In this document: one piece after another, positions 35,859 to 44,727 of the stretch
Layout of the letters: each line of letters opens with the position of its first letter
Position numbering within the stretch: position 1 is the stretch's first letter
Made by a program: the position numbers and the translations under genes
Notes under the pieces: generated by a model
Seen by the model: only the letters and a program-made list of their open reading frames with translations
The model's database searches: none
Told to the model about the DNA's origin: nothing
Assembly (NCBI GenBank): GCA_017617355.1
Contig: JAFZWI010000149.1
Coordinates: 1 to 58,790, forward strand
Reading direction: 5' to 3'
Origin: Salinivirgaceae bacterium
Lineage (GTDB): Bacteria > Bacteroidota > Bacteroidia > Bacteroidales > SZUA-534
DNA length: 58,790 nt

Positions 35859-35874
35859 CCCCTTTTTCTGCATT

Positions 35875-36318
35875 TCAATCTAAAATGACACTAATTTCAC
35901 CCTGCTCTTCTGTAATTTCCTCACTATCATATACAAACTTTTCAAGTCTTTTACCACAACTTGCCCCTGAATATTCAGTATGAATGGTGTGTATGTTGTT
36001 TTCAATTTTTAAATAATAGTCAGAGCAATACATTTTTTTGCCATTTCTTTTAATAGTGTAATCATTATCCAAATTAAATACAATGGTGGTAATGTACACA
36101 TTTATATTTTTTTCAATTGTTAATGCAGAATCTTTATATAATGCTATTTCTGAACCTTTATAAATGTTTTTCTCGTTCAATTCAACAACACAACTATCGT
36201 TTTCAATGAAACATATATGACAATGTAAAGGTTCTGGACATTCATAATTTCTCTCGCCACAAGATTGAAAGAGAATCGTAAAAACTATCCAAAGAGGAAT
36301 TAATAATTCTTTTTTCAT
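35875..36318 (-). CDS. Small lipoprotein of unknown function
   Basis: This 147-aa protein has a lipoprotein signal (LWIVFTILFQSC, Cys20) and a Cys-containing mature start (YECPEPLHCHICFIEND). No family is recognised. The remainder looks like a small beta-rich domain with two further Cys residues, so disulfides are possible. It is markedly more AT rich than its neighbours (many ATA, AAT and TTT codons). It sits alone between the ExbBD-TonB operon and a radical SAM gene, flanked by a bidirectional terminator and a 12-bp inverted repeat. It may be a recent acquisition. No function can be proposed. Confidence 0.65.
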   Translation of the reverse strand: MKKELLIPLWIVFTILFQSCGERNYECPEPLHCHICFIENDSCVVELNEKNIYKGSEIALYKDSALTIEKNINVYITTIVFNLDNDYTIKRNGKKMYCSDYYLKIENNIHTIHTEYSGASCGKRLEKFVYDSEEITEEQGEISVILD

Positions 36319-36379
36319 CGTTTAGTTTTTTGTTTTCAAATAAATAAAAAAAATAAGACTACGCGTAAACATAAATAAT

Positions 36380-36426
36380 CATCATTTATAGGGATTTCAA
36401 TACCAAACCTATGGCTATAAATGATG
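36380..36426. repeat. Perfect 12-bp inverted repeat
   Basis: CATCATTTATAG (36380-36391) and CTATAAATGATG (36415-36426) are exact inverted copies separated by 23 nt. They lie between the small lipoprotein gene and the radical SAM gene, which diverge from here. It could be an operator, a hairpin in the leader, or a remnant of a small element. Confidence 0.75.
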
Positions 36427-36496
36427 TCTCCTCAACCAAATTCACATTATTATCGACAAAATCATAACTTTGAATGCATTTAATACTGAATGATAA

Positions 36497-37441
36497 ATGG
36501 CTGAACAGCAAATGTTTTCATGGGGCACAACGCGCCGCTTCAACGATTATTCAACTTACATCCGCCAAAAGTTTGGTGGCCGAGTGCAGAAAATATCTGT
36601 GAATGTGGGACTTTCGTGCCCCAACCGCGACGGCACCAAAGGCCGCGGCGGATGCATCTACTGCGACAACACCACCTTCACCCCGGCCTACTGCAACGCC
36701 GCCGACAGCATTGCCGTGCAACTGCAAAAAGGCCGCGAGTTTTTCGCACACAAGTACCCCGATATGCGGTACATTGCTTATTTCCAGAGTTATACAAACA
36801 CCTACGCACCCGTTGAAACGCTTGAGCCGCTCTACCGCGAGGCCGTAGCCAACGGCATTGCAGGGCTCATTATCGGCACCCGCCCCGACTGCATCACTCC
36901 CGACCTGCAGGCAATGCTTGAGCGCATAAACCAAATTGTGCCAGTGAGCATTGAGCTTGGCATCGAAACCACTAACAACCAGACACTTGAGCTGATAAAC
37001 CGCCACCACACTTGGCAAGACACCGTTGCTGCCGCACAACTCTGCGCCGAACACGGAATCGAGACTGGCGGCCACTTGATTTTGGGGCTGCCCGGCGAGT
37101 CGGAAAATGACTTTTTAGAACACGCGCGACAAGTGTCTGCACTGCCACTAAAAACGCTGAAACTGCATCAGTTACAGATAATTGCTGGTACGCCATTGGC
37201 CGAAATGTGGCGCCAAAATCCCGACTTTGTGCGGCTGTTCACACTCGACGAATATTTGAAAACCGTTGTGCGATTTCTCGAGCACCTCTCGCCCGACATT
37301 GTGGTTGAGCGCTTTGTGAGCGTCTCGCCCGCCGACAAACTGATTGCTCCACGCTGGAATCGAATGAAGAATTTTGAGGTTGTGGCGCTGATTGACAAGG
37401 AATTGGAACTTCGCGACACCTGGCAGGGAAGGTTGTTTTGA
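36497..37441 (+). CDS. Radical SAM protein, YhcC/TIGR01212 family
   Basis: This 314-aa protein opens with the YhcC pattern KISVNVGLSCPNRDGTKGRG and then GCIYC. The [4Fe-4S] ligands are C41, C53 and C56 (Cx11CxxC), the unusual spacing of this family. Later blocks LIIGTRPDCI, ELGIETTNNQTLELINR, HLILGLPGE and LKLHQLQIIAGTPLA also fit. The family is widespread, related to the Elp3-like/oxygen-independent radical SAM group, and of uncertain substrate. It is single and converges on the glycosyltransferase operon, with only 16 bp between stop codons. Confidence 0.9.
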   Translation: MAEQQMFSWGTTRRFNDYSTYIRQKFGGRVQKISVNVGLSCPNRDGTKGRGGCIYCDNTTFTPAYCNAADSIAVQLQKGREFFAHKYPDMRYIAYFQSYTNTYAPVETLEPLYREAVANGIAGLIIGTRPDCITPDLQAMLERINQIVPVSIELGIETTNNQTLELINRHHTWQDTVAAAQLCAEHGIETGGHLILGLPGESENDFLEHARQVSALPLKTLKLHQLQIIAGTPLAEMWRQNPDFVRLFTLDEYLKTVVRFLEHLSPDIVVERFVSVSPADKLIAPRWNRMKNFEVVALIDKELELRDTWQGRLF

Positions 37442-37457
37442 ACCGAAAAATAACTAA

Positions 37458-38636
37458 TCAGGCTCTTTTAGCACGTTCCCAATTCACACTTTGCTTGTCG
37501 CGACAGAAGCGCCAAAGCCCCATCCACATAGCTCTGTTGGCCAAATAGAAATAATACGGGAAGTAAATCCAACTTGCGTTTATCTTCTTGTTTTGCAGTA
37601 CGAAACCTAAAAATGCAAATGCGTAGAAAACGGCTTGCAGCATCAATGCCAATGCATATATATTACTGAATGCAAAGCCATTAGCAAGACACAAATAGAT
37701 ATTAAGCGGAATAATCAGCACCATTGCCAACGGCACAACAACCCAGCGAAGCACCTTGTGCGACACATATTGGAACGTAAGCATAGGGTGACTGAAGAAG
37801 TTGAACAATCCGCCCAAACGCAGCATTGTCTGGATACCGCCTGCAGCGATGCGCACTTTGCGTTTCATCTCTTCACCAATACTAGCCGAAGGCCGCTCAA
37901 TAGCACAAGCCAATGGCGAATAGCCTATTTTATATCCAGTTAAGGCGATGCGCAATGAAATCTCAAAATCGTCGAGCAAAGTATCGTCGCTGATAGGCTG
38001 ATAGAGGCTGCGGCGCATGGCAAACAACTCGCCGGCTGCTCCAATGGCTGAACCGGCAATGGCGTCGTTGCGTTTTATCCACGACTCGTATCGCCAATAT
38101 GCCCCCTCTCCCGACGAAGCAGCATTCTCGCGGCTGTCACGGCTGATGCGTTTTTCGCCGGCAACGCATCCAATTTTAGGATTCTCGAACAACCGCACCA
38201 TTTCCTTCACGCTCTCTGGCGAAAGCATGGTATTGGCATCAGTAAAGATAACTATCTCGGTGTCAACATATTGAAGACCGCGTTTCATTGCATGCACTTT
38301 GCCCTTTCGTTCCGGCTCAAACAAAAATTTAACATCAGAATATTTGGCAAGCAATTGGTTGGTTTGGTCATCAGAGCCGTCGGTAACCCATATAAGATGC
38401 AAACGGTCAGACGGATAGTCCAGGGTATGCGTGTTTGCAATCTTCTCGTCGACAAACCGCTCCTCATTGAAGGCGGTTACAAAAAGTGTTACGTGCGGCA
38501 GATTTTCGGGCAATTGCGGCTGTTCTTTTCCACGCTTCAGCCTCGCAATGGCGGCTATCAGCAACGGATAGGCTATGTAGGTATAAACCACAGCGCCAAC
38601 CAAAATCCAAAACAATATTGTCAACGCTGCAACCAT
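37458..38636 (-). CDS. Membrane glycosyltransferase family 2
   Basis: This 392-aa protein has an N-terminal membrane segment (ILFWILVGAVVYTYIAYPLL), a GT-A domain, and three to four C-terminal helices (about 290-370). GT2 features are VTLFVTAFNEERFV for the nucleotide fold, a DxD-like TDAN at about 133-136, and the general-base region DDTLLDDFEISLRI. The processive QxxRW motif is replaced by KVRIAAGG, so a single-addition or short-chain activity is more likely than cellulose-like synthesis. The sugar is unknown. The start lies 16 bp inside the preceding glycosyltransferase gene, so the two are coupled and probably work on the same envelope or exported glycan. Confidence 0.87.
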   Translation of the reverse strand: MVAALTILFWILVGAVVYTYIAYPLLIAAIARLKRGKEQPQLPENLPHVTLFVTAFNEERFVDEKIANTHTLDYPSDRLHLIWVTDGSDDQTNQLLAKYSDVKFLFEPERKGKVHAMKRGLQYVDTEIVIFTDANTMLSPESVKEMVRLFENPKIGCVAGEKRISRDSRENAASSGEGAYWRYESWIKRNDAIAGSAIGAAGELFAMRRSLYQPISDDTLLDDFEISLRIALTGYKIGYSPLACAIERPSASIGEEMKRKVRIAAGGIQTMLRLGGLFNFFSHPMLTFQYVSHKVLRWVVVPLAMVLIIPLNIYLCLANGFAFSNIYALALMLQAVFYAFAFLGFVLQNKKINASWIYFPYYFYLANRAMWMGLWRFCRDKQSVNWERAKRA

Positions 38637-39853
38637 TGTTTGTAGAATTGGTTTAACCCACTTATAATCACACGGTTGCTAAAATTAGCATTTGTATAAG
38701 CAAAAGCCTCATCAGCTACGCTGCGCGTATATTCCGCATCGCCGATAGCCTTCAAAATCAACGTCTTCAGTTCATCGGGCGATGAGCCAATCAGAATCTG
38801 ACGGCCATTTTCAGCATCGATACCTTCGGCGCCAATCGGTGTGGTTACAACACAACGGGAGTGCGCCATAGCTTCAATTATTTTTATCCGCATTCCGCTC
38901 CCCGAGAGCAACGGGACAACCATAATATTGTGTCGTTCAATGAATTCCTGCGCGCTGGCAACCTGCCCGTCGAACACCACGGGATATTTTGCCAACTCAC
39001 GGGCAAAACTGCTGGGAGCGTTGCGCCCGGCAATATGAAACTCCCAGTCGGGATGCTGACACTGCACGTCTGCCCAAACGTTGCGGACAAACCACAAAAC
39101 AGCCTCCTGATTGGGTTCCCAATCGAGCGCGCCAATGTAGAAAAGCGATTTCCCGACAGCCGGCTCCTTGTATGGAGCAAACTTCTGCGGCTCAATTCCA
39201 GTTGGCGTCACGTATGTGCATTGTGGATTGAACGGCAGTTTCTCAGCATCGTTCAGTGTTATCGGCACAAGAATATCTATCTGCTTGAGTGTCTGCGTTT
39301 CAAGTTTACCGATACGGCGGCTTAGAATCCGTTTGTAGATTCTTTTTACCGGATTGGTCTCAGTTTCAGCCAAGCGCTCCCAAATCTGCGCCTCAACATT
39401 ATGTGAACGTAGCGATATCACTGATTTTGAATGCTTTCTGATTGTCGAGATATAACTTGACAAGTACAACCCCTCAAGTTGGACAATATCGTAAGTGTTT
39501 TGCTTCAGCAAATTTTCAAGTTTAGTCTTAAACTCCTCTGACACAAAGCGTTCGGCATTATACGGCAACTTTGAAAACAGCAGGTTTTTCAGCAGCCGTC
39601 CCAACTTTATGTCGGTATCAATCCAAACGGAATGCCAGTCGATGTTCTGCTTGAGTTCGTCTGACAGCTTCGCAAGCGGGAAATTGTGCTTCGGGGTCTG
39701 CATGGCAAGCACATCAACCTTATTACCCTGCGCTGCCAACCCCATAATCATATTTAGCGTGGCAATTGTGCCGCCATCGTTCGAAGGGTATGGCATCTTG
39801 TTGCACAACACAAGTATGCGCAGTGGTCGCTGCTGGCTATCAAGCGTTTGCAT
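38621..39853 (-). CDS. Glycosyltransferase family 4 (GT-B)
   Basis: This 410-aa soluble or membrane-associated GT-B enzyme has an N-terminal domain opening LRILVLCNKMPYPSNDGGTIATLNMI, typical of GT4. The C-terminal donor-binding domain begins near SLFYIGALDWEPNQEAVLWF and contains the loop LLSGSGMRIKIIEAMAHSRCVVTTPIGAEGI, with the EX7E-type glutamate in IIEAM. Similar proteins transfer hexoses from UDP- or GDP-sugars onto lipid-linked saccharides. It overlaps both neighbours (14 bp with the LptF/G-like gene upstream, 16 bp with the GT2 gene downstream). Confidence 0.87.
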   Translation of the reverse strand: MQTLDSQQRPLRILVLCNKMPYPSNDGGTIATLNMIMGLAAQGNKVDVLAMQTPKHNFPLAKLSDELKQNIDWHSVWIDTDIKLGRLLKNLLFSKLPYNAERFVSEEFKTKLENLLKQNTYDIVQLEGLYLSSYISTIRKHSKSVISLRSHNVEAQIWERLAETETNPVKRIYKRILSRRIGKLETQTLKQIDILVPITLNDAEKLPFNPQCTYVTPTGIEPQKFAPYKEPAVGKSLFYIGALDWEPNQEAVLWFVRNVWADVQCQHPDWEFHIAGRNAPSSFARELAKYPVVFDGQVASAQEFIERHNIMVVPLLSGSGMRIKIIEAMAHSRCVVTTPIGAEGIDAENGRQILIGSSPDELKTLILKAIGDAEYTRSVADEAFAYTNANFSNRVIISGLNQFYKQWLQR

Positions 39854-41432
39854 CTTTCCCGTTTTGATTAAAAGAATTGAAAAGTGCTTGTTTCTTCCGC
39901 TCCAACTCGGCGGCCAACTTGGCTTTCGCCCTTTTCTCCTCTGATATGAAATGATTTACAACGGCGGCAAATGTACGGTTGGTCATCATCTTGTCGAAAA
40001 TTTTGCGGAAGAAATCGGTGTAAGTGCTAAGTTCAAGAAGCGTGGCGTCTTTCACAGCCTTGTAAGTGAGGAAAGCGCCTATAGGTGCAAACACCATAGA
40101 TGAAATCCACATTCCAAGCCATGTCGGCCACGAACCCATTTTGGCGGCCTTCTCGCCACTGATGTTAACCACATAATAGAGCACGAAACAAAGCACCGAC
40201 ACGACTATCGGAGTTCCGAGACCACCCTTGCGGATAATTGCTCCAAGCGGCGCACCTATGAAGAACAATAGCAGACAAGCTATTGACAAAGTGAACTTGC
40301 GGTGCCACTCAATCTCGTGCCGCTTGATGATTTTCTTGTCCCGCTCAAAATCACCAACGCTCTGCGATACGTATGTCTTTGTCGCACGGGCACTTTCAAT
40401 TGCGCGATATACCACATAGTGCAAGTCTGATTTTGTCAATTGATTAAATGCCGAATCTATATCCAAATTCAACGGAATAGTGACAGATGTTTGGTCTAAC
40501 CACAAACTGTCTTCTCTTTTTAGATTAAATTTCTTAAAATAATTGGTGGAGGTCAGTTTATCGACATATTGAGTTGTACGCTCATCATATTTTCGTATCA
40601 ATGAGTCAGTTGTATATTGTAGCTGCGACAAGTTGAGCATTGCATATCCATTTTTAAACAACGCCTCATCGGAACGTTCGAAGCTAAGTCCAGACATATC
40701 AATAGCAAACTGCTGAACACGGAAGTGTGTGGTGCGCTGCGGAAATTCGCGCTGAGTCCAACGCACGCGCTTTTCGTTCTCCTCGACATAGTTGACACCA
40801 CTGTACAATGTCAGCACCATATATTGCTTGTCGGCGGTCATTATCATTGTGCCTGAGTCAGCCAGAGTGACATCACGGTTGCCATTGTTGGATGTATGGT
40901 TATATATCATTATGTCGTAGAGCATCGGAGTTTTGCGGCTCTTATGCCCCACTTTTATTGTGTATCCTTCAAGGGCGTCGCTGAAGATGCCCTCGCTTAT
41001 CGACACCTCGGGCTTCTGGTGCTTCACATCCCAAAGCAGCGACTGCATCTTCAAATTGGCGTAAGGCATAACATTGTTTGAGAACAAGAAGGCGCCAGCG
41101 CTCAAGAATAGCACAAGTATTATCAGCGGTTTCATTATCTTCATTAGTGACACTCCCGCCGACTTGATTGCCATCAGTTCGTAATGCTCAGCCAAGTCGC
41201 CAAAAGTCATAATCGAACTGAGCAGAATGGCCAACGGTAATGCCATGGGAACAAGGCTGACACTTGCGTATAACAGCAATTCTGAGATAACGGCCGCCCC
41301 CAAACCTTTTCCCACAAGCTCATCGATGTAGCGCCACAGGAACTGCATCAGCAATATAAACATTGAGATGAAGAAGGTCAGTATGAACGGACCTATGTAC
41401 GACTTAAGAATGAATATGTTTAATTTTTTCAC
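39840..41432 (-). CDS. LptF/LptG-family lipopolysaccharide export permease
   Basis: This 530-aa protein has three N-terminal helices (starting SYIGPFILTFFISMFILLMQF), a periplasmic jelly-roll domain (about 130-340) and three C-terminal helices (about 365-470). The YjgP/YjgQ signature is seen in KSAGVSLMKIMKPLI (coupling helix) and HRKFTLSIACLLLFFIGAPLGAIIRKGG. It is longer than the roughly 360-aa E. coli LptF/G because of an enlarged periplasmic part and a charged C-terminal tail (about 490-530). It extracts LPS or lipooligosaccharide from the inner membrane with LptB. Coupling to two glycosyltransferases points to LPS biogenesis. F or G cannot be assigned from sequence alone. Confidence 0.9.
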   Translation of the reverse strand: MKKLNIFILKSYIGPFILTFFISMFILLMQFLWRYIDELVGKGLGAAVISELLLYASVSLVPMALPLAILLSSIMTFGDLAEHYELMAIKSAGVSLMKIMKPLIILVLFLSAGAFLFSNNVMPYANLKMQSLLWDVKHQKPEVSISEGIFSDALEGYTIKVGHKSRKTPMLYDIMIYNHTSNNGNRDVTLADSGTMIMTADKQYMVLTLYSGVNYVEENEKRVRWTQREFPQRTTHFRVQQFAIDMSGLSFERSDEALFKNGYAMLNLSQLQYTTDSLIRKYDERTTQYVDKLTSTNYFKKFNLKREDSLWLDQTSVTIPLNLDIDSAFNQLTKSDLHYVVYRAIESARATKTYVSQSVGDFERDKKIIKRHEIEWHRKFTLSIACLLLFFIGAPLGAIIRKGGLGTPIVVSVLCFVLYYVVNISGEKAAKMGSWPTWLGMWISSMVFAPIGAFLTYKAVKDATLLELSTYTDFFRKIFDKMMTNRTFAAVVNHFISEEKRAKAKLAAELERKKQALFNSFNQNGKDANA

Positions 41433-41502
41433 AATCTGCTATTTAACCGAAGACAACTCGCTATTGCCAACGAATTGCAATATTACAGATTAAAAGCGAA
41501 TT

Positions 41503-41880
41503 CTACGCACCTAGAACACGTTTGAGGTCGGTCACTTGAGCGTTCCACAAGTCTTTCGATTCCTCAAGCTCGTCATCTTCCGCAAAATCGGTTATTTTAA
41601 GAGCAAGGTCGTCGGTGAGTTCTGTTGTCTCCAAACGGAATTCGAAGAACGACTCATCGTCTTCATCTAACCAATGATATCTTACTGATTTCAAATCTTT
41701 TGCACTCAACAGCTTCGCAAACCGTTCCTCTGAATGCCAACGGAAAGTGTAAATACCGTCTTCAACTTTCACATAATCGGCAAACCACTCATTAAGACCA
41801 TCGGCAGTACTCAAACGTGGATAAAGTACTTTAGGAGAGGTGTTCAGGTGAAATTCCAATTCGTATTGTTGCTTATCCAT
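41503..41880 (-). CDS. START-like domain protein
   Basis: I start this at the ATG at 41880 (MDKQQYELEFHLNTSPKVLYPRL), giving 125 aa; the frame is open 25 codons further but that extension is AT rich and not protein-like. The sequence fits the short START/SRPBCC-like proteins of Bacteroidota (LYPRLSTADGLNEWFADYV, then YTFRWHSEERFAKLL, ending in an acidic stretch and a helix). These cup-shaped folds bind hydrophobic ligands; the ligand is unknown. It lies 70 bp upstream of the LptF/G-like gene in the same direction, so it may be in the same operon. Confidence 0.8.
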   Translation of the reverse strand: MDKQQYELEFHLNTSPKVLYPRLSTADGLNEWFADYVKVEDGIYTFRWHSEERFAKLLSAKDLKSVRYHWLDEDDESFFEFRLETTELTDDLALKITDFAEDDELEESKDLWNAQVTDLKRVLGA

Positions 41881-42089
41881 GAAGTGATATTTATTTCTGT
41901 TATATTTTTGGCAATATACTAAAAAAGATATATCACCAATCCGTTTCGAGCGCATATTGTTCCCTCAAAACTCCGCAGCATTCGTAAAATCCTGAGAATA
42001 AATATCAAAGGCTTCAAATATTGGTGCCTATTTTTTATAAACTTATTGTTCACAATCCGAATTGCCGTTAGGCGCTTTAAGCGCCGGCG

Positions 42090-44621
42090 TCAGAACACAA
42101 ACTTATAGCTTATCGACGGCACAAACTGATAGAAATAGTAGAATCCTGGGTTAAGACGCTCCGTTCCCTGTTCGTCAGTTATGAAATAGGCTATGCCAAG
42201 CGGGTTCTTGTGCGCGTAGACATTGTAAATGGCGAAGTTCCAATAGCTTTTCCAACGCTTGGTATCATTGTTTTTCCCCTCAATATCGAGACTGATGTCG
42301 AGACGGTGGTAGCTTGGCAGTCTTTTTGTGTTTATGTTGTCAATATCAAATTGCAGAACTGTCTTATTGTCAATTACATACTTACCAATGGCGGCAGTGT
42401 ATGGAATGCCGCTGGCCAGCTGCCACGACGCTGCCAACCACATACGGCGGTTCAAATTGTATCGGCCGTTGATGTTGAACGAGTGTTTGCGGATGAACGA
42501 GGCCGAATAAGGCTTGCCGTCGTTAAGTCCGTTGGTCTGCCATTCCGAGTTAGTATAGTCGTACGACACCGCCAGCCTAAAATTGTCGAACATGGCGTTG
42601 CAAGTCAGCTCGCAACCGGCAGCTATGGCCGATGCATGGTGCGAGAACCGCTCTGGGTCAATCTCGTAAATCAAACGCATATCTTGCAGTGTCTCAATCA
42701 TATTCTTAAGTTTCCGACGGTAGATACTAGCCGATACGTTGAGCCATTGCGGCAACTCGTAAAAAACACTCGCCGACATATTCAAACTTTGCTCGGTGCC
42801 AAAATGCCTGTTGACAGGCATCCATCGGTTTATAGTTATTCCATAGGAGCTCACCTGAAGCTGATGAATCGGTTTCTGCTTTCGCGACACATTGAATTTG
42901 AACAAAATACGCTCCGACGCGCGATAGTTGGCCGTAAGGTTCCATTCGGTATAGAAAAAAGTTGTGTCGGCACCTTTGAACGATATTGTGGCCGGTCCTT
43001 CATACTGATTAAGCCGCAAACCGACTAGCACCATCAACCGTGAACCTATGTTGTAAGTCTGGTCAGTATAAATGCCGCTCTGCGTAATGGTTTGCGCATT
43101 GATTCGCTGGTCGGAAAACATAGGTTCCGCCAATGCGTCCAAATCAAATGGTTCAAGACTGTATATCGTTGTATTGTAGCCATATTTCAGTTTGATATTG
43201 CGGTTTATATTGTACGTAAAATCCAACTTCGACTTTCCGTTCCAGCAAAGCGATGTCCACTTGAAATCACCTTTGTAATGAAAATTCGACAGGCTTGTGC
43301 GGTCGAGTCCGCCACTGAAAGTGAGGTTGCAGAACAGCCGGTCGCCAAAGATGTGATAATAGCGCGCAGTACCCAGATAATTGCTCCGTTTCAGATAGAT
43401 GTAATGGTCGATTTTGTCAGCACCCGAATACCATGACAAATAAAGACGGTTGCGGTCGTTGAAGATATAATTGAATTTGAAATTTACATCGTAGAAGTAG
43501 AATGACATATTGACATTGTAATGGCGGAGAACCGGCTTTGCAATACCATCGGCATAGGTGCGACGCACAGCCAGTAGCACCGACGATTTGTTTTTCTTGA
43601 CCGGTCCCTCGGCAAGCAACCGGGCGGTGAGCAAACCCATCGAACCCGATGCGTGCCACTGCTGCATGTCGCCGTCGCGCAGCCGCACATCGACAACCGA
43701 CGACAACGCACCCGACTCCGAAGCCGGCAGCTCATTTTTGTATATGTCGATATGGTTTATCACATCAGGGTTGTAAATCGACGCGCCGCCAAAATGCGAC
43801 GGCGAGAAAATCTCGGCTTCGTCCATCATGAATGTCGTCTGGTCGCTTGTGCCGCCACGAGTGTAGATGCTGCTTGTCGAGAACTCGCTAATCTGCATTC
43901 CCGGCAACATGTCGATGTTGCGCAGGGCATCGTGCTCTCCAAGGATGTTGGGCATCTCCTTCAGTTTGCTGATGTTCATTTTGGCGATATTGCTAAGTGC
44001 TGACTCCATAAAGTCACTGCTGAGGCTATTACGCACCACAATCTCAGCCATTTGATAACTTTTGGGTGCAAGACGGACATGCATTAGCATATCGTCGCGC
44101 ACCGACACAATGGTGTCAACCCCTTCATAGCCCAAACTGTAAAATTTAATCCGATGCACACCAGCGGGCAATTTTATCGAAAAATAGCCGTAAGTATTTG
44201 TTATTGTGCCCGTTCCAATATCATCGATATAAACTGCGCCGTTTATTATGTTCTCCGAGCTTTTTTGGTCATTCAGGAAACCCGACAGATAATAAAAACC
44301 CGTCTCCCTTATCGTTTCAAACAGTACTATCTGATTATCAATCAGACGATAATCAATATTATTCGGTTTAAGGATTTTGTCGAGCAACAAACGGAGATTA
44401 GGCTGCTGCTCCACCTTGCTGTATTTCTGTTTGGGAAGCAGATTGTCGGAATAAGAGAACTGAACGCCGCTTTTCGATTCAATTTCCGTGAGTATCTGCT
44501 TGAGTGTCTTGTTATTGGTATTGATGCTGACCGTCTTGCCCAAGATGTCGGTCTGCGCCATACATGAACCGGCTGCAATCAGCAGCACAACAACGATTTG
44601 CGCTATTCTTCTCAATACCAT
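42090..44621 (-). CDS. TonB-dependent outer-membrane receptor with N-terminal STN domain
   Basis: This 843-aa protein has a signal peptide (LLIAAGSCMAQ). A secretin/TonB short N-terminal (STN) domain follows at about 30-105 (LKQILTEIESKSGVQFSYSDNLL). A carboxypeptidase-regulatory-like domain is at about 110-195 (GTGTITNTYGYFSIKLPAG) and a plug at about 200-330 (RNIDMLPGMQISEFSTSSIYTRGG). A barrel with many Tyr and Arg strands ends SISYKFVF. It lacks the SusC-specific features and has no SusD partner, so it resembles siderophore, metal or small-ligand receptors. STN domains normally signal to a FecR-type anti-sigma factor, but none is adjacent. A TATATTTG -7 box lies 20 bp upstream. Confidence 0.9.
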   Translation of the reverse strand: MVLRRIAQIVVVLLIAAGSCMAQTDILGKTVSINTNNKTLKQILTEIESKSGVQFSYSDNLLPKQKYSKVEQQPNLRLLLDKILKPNNIDYRLIDNQIVLFETIRETGFYYLSGFLNDQKSSENIINGAVYIDDIGTGTITNTYGYFSIKLPAGVHRIKFYSLGYEGVDTIVSVRDDMLMHVRLAPKSYQMAEIVVRNSLSSDFMESALSNIAKMNISKLKEMPNILGEHDALRNIDMLPGMQISEFSTSSIYTRGGTSDQTTFMMDEAEIFSPSHFGGASIYNPDVINHIDIYKNELPASESGALSSVVDVRLRDGDMQQWHASGSMGLLTARLLAEGPVKKNKSSVLLAVRRTYADGIAKPVLRHYNVNMSFYFYDVNFKFNYIFNDRNRLYLSWYSGADKIDHYIYLKRSNYLGTARYYHIFGDRLFCNLTFSGGLDRTSLSNFHYKGDFKWTSLCWNGKSKLDFTYNINRNIKLKYGYNTTIYSLEPFDLDALAEPMFSDQRINAQTITQSGIYTDQTYNIGSRLMVLVGLRLNQYEGPATISFKGADTTFFYTEWNLTANYRASERILFKFNVSRKQKPIHQLQVSSYGITINRWMPVNRHFGTEQSLNMSASVFYELPQWLNVSASIYRRKLKNMIETLQDMRLIYEIDPERFSHHASAIAAGCELTCNAMFDNFRLAVSYDYTNSEWQTNGLNDGKPYSASFIRKHSFNINGRYNLNRRMWLAASWQLASGIPYTAAIGKYVIDNKTVLQFDIDNINTKRLPSYHRLDISLDIEGKNNDTKRWKSYWNFAIYNVYAHKNPLGIAYFITDEQGTERLNPGFYYFYQFVPSISYKFVF

Positions 44622-44640
44622 TCTTGCTCAAAATGAGATG

Positions 44641-44648
44641 CAAATATA
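44641..44648 (-). promoter_or_regulatory. Candidate -7 element for the STN receptor gene
   Basis: The minus strand reads TATATTTG, an exact TAnnTTTG match, followed by CATC; the leader would be about 13-15 nt. Confidence 0.5.
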
Positions 44649-44672
44649 CTGCAACGCTTGGTATCGTAAGAC

Positions 44673-44704
44673 AAAAAAAGCGGAAAACCTCAAGTCTTCC
44701 GCTT
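44673..44704 (-). terminator. Terminator of the DUF1573 gene
   Basis: On the minus strand AAGCGGAAGAC pairs with GTTTTCCGCTT (one G-U pair) around a TTGAG loop, followed by TTTTT, 24 bp after the stop. Confidence 0.88.
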
Positions 44705-44727
44705 CTGTATCTCAGGAACTCACGCCC

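Noticed and set aside
36380-36426. The 12-bp inverted repeat as the ends of an invertible promoter
   Set aside because: Only 23 nt lie between the arms, too few for a promoter, and no invertase gene is nearby. It is kept only as an operator or hairpin candidate.
42210-43028. A 272-codon open frame on the plus strand
   Set aside because: It is antisense to the barrel region of the STN receptor and shows no family motif; the receptor reading has clear domain structure.
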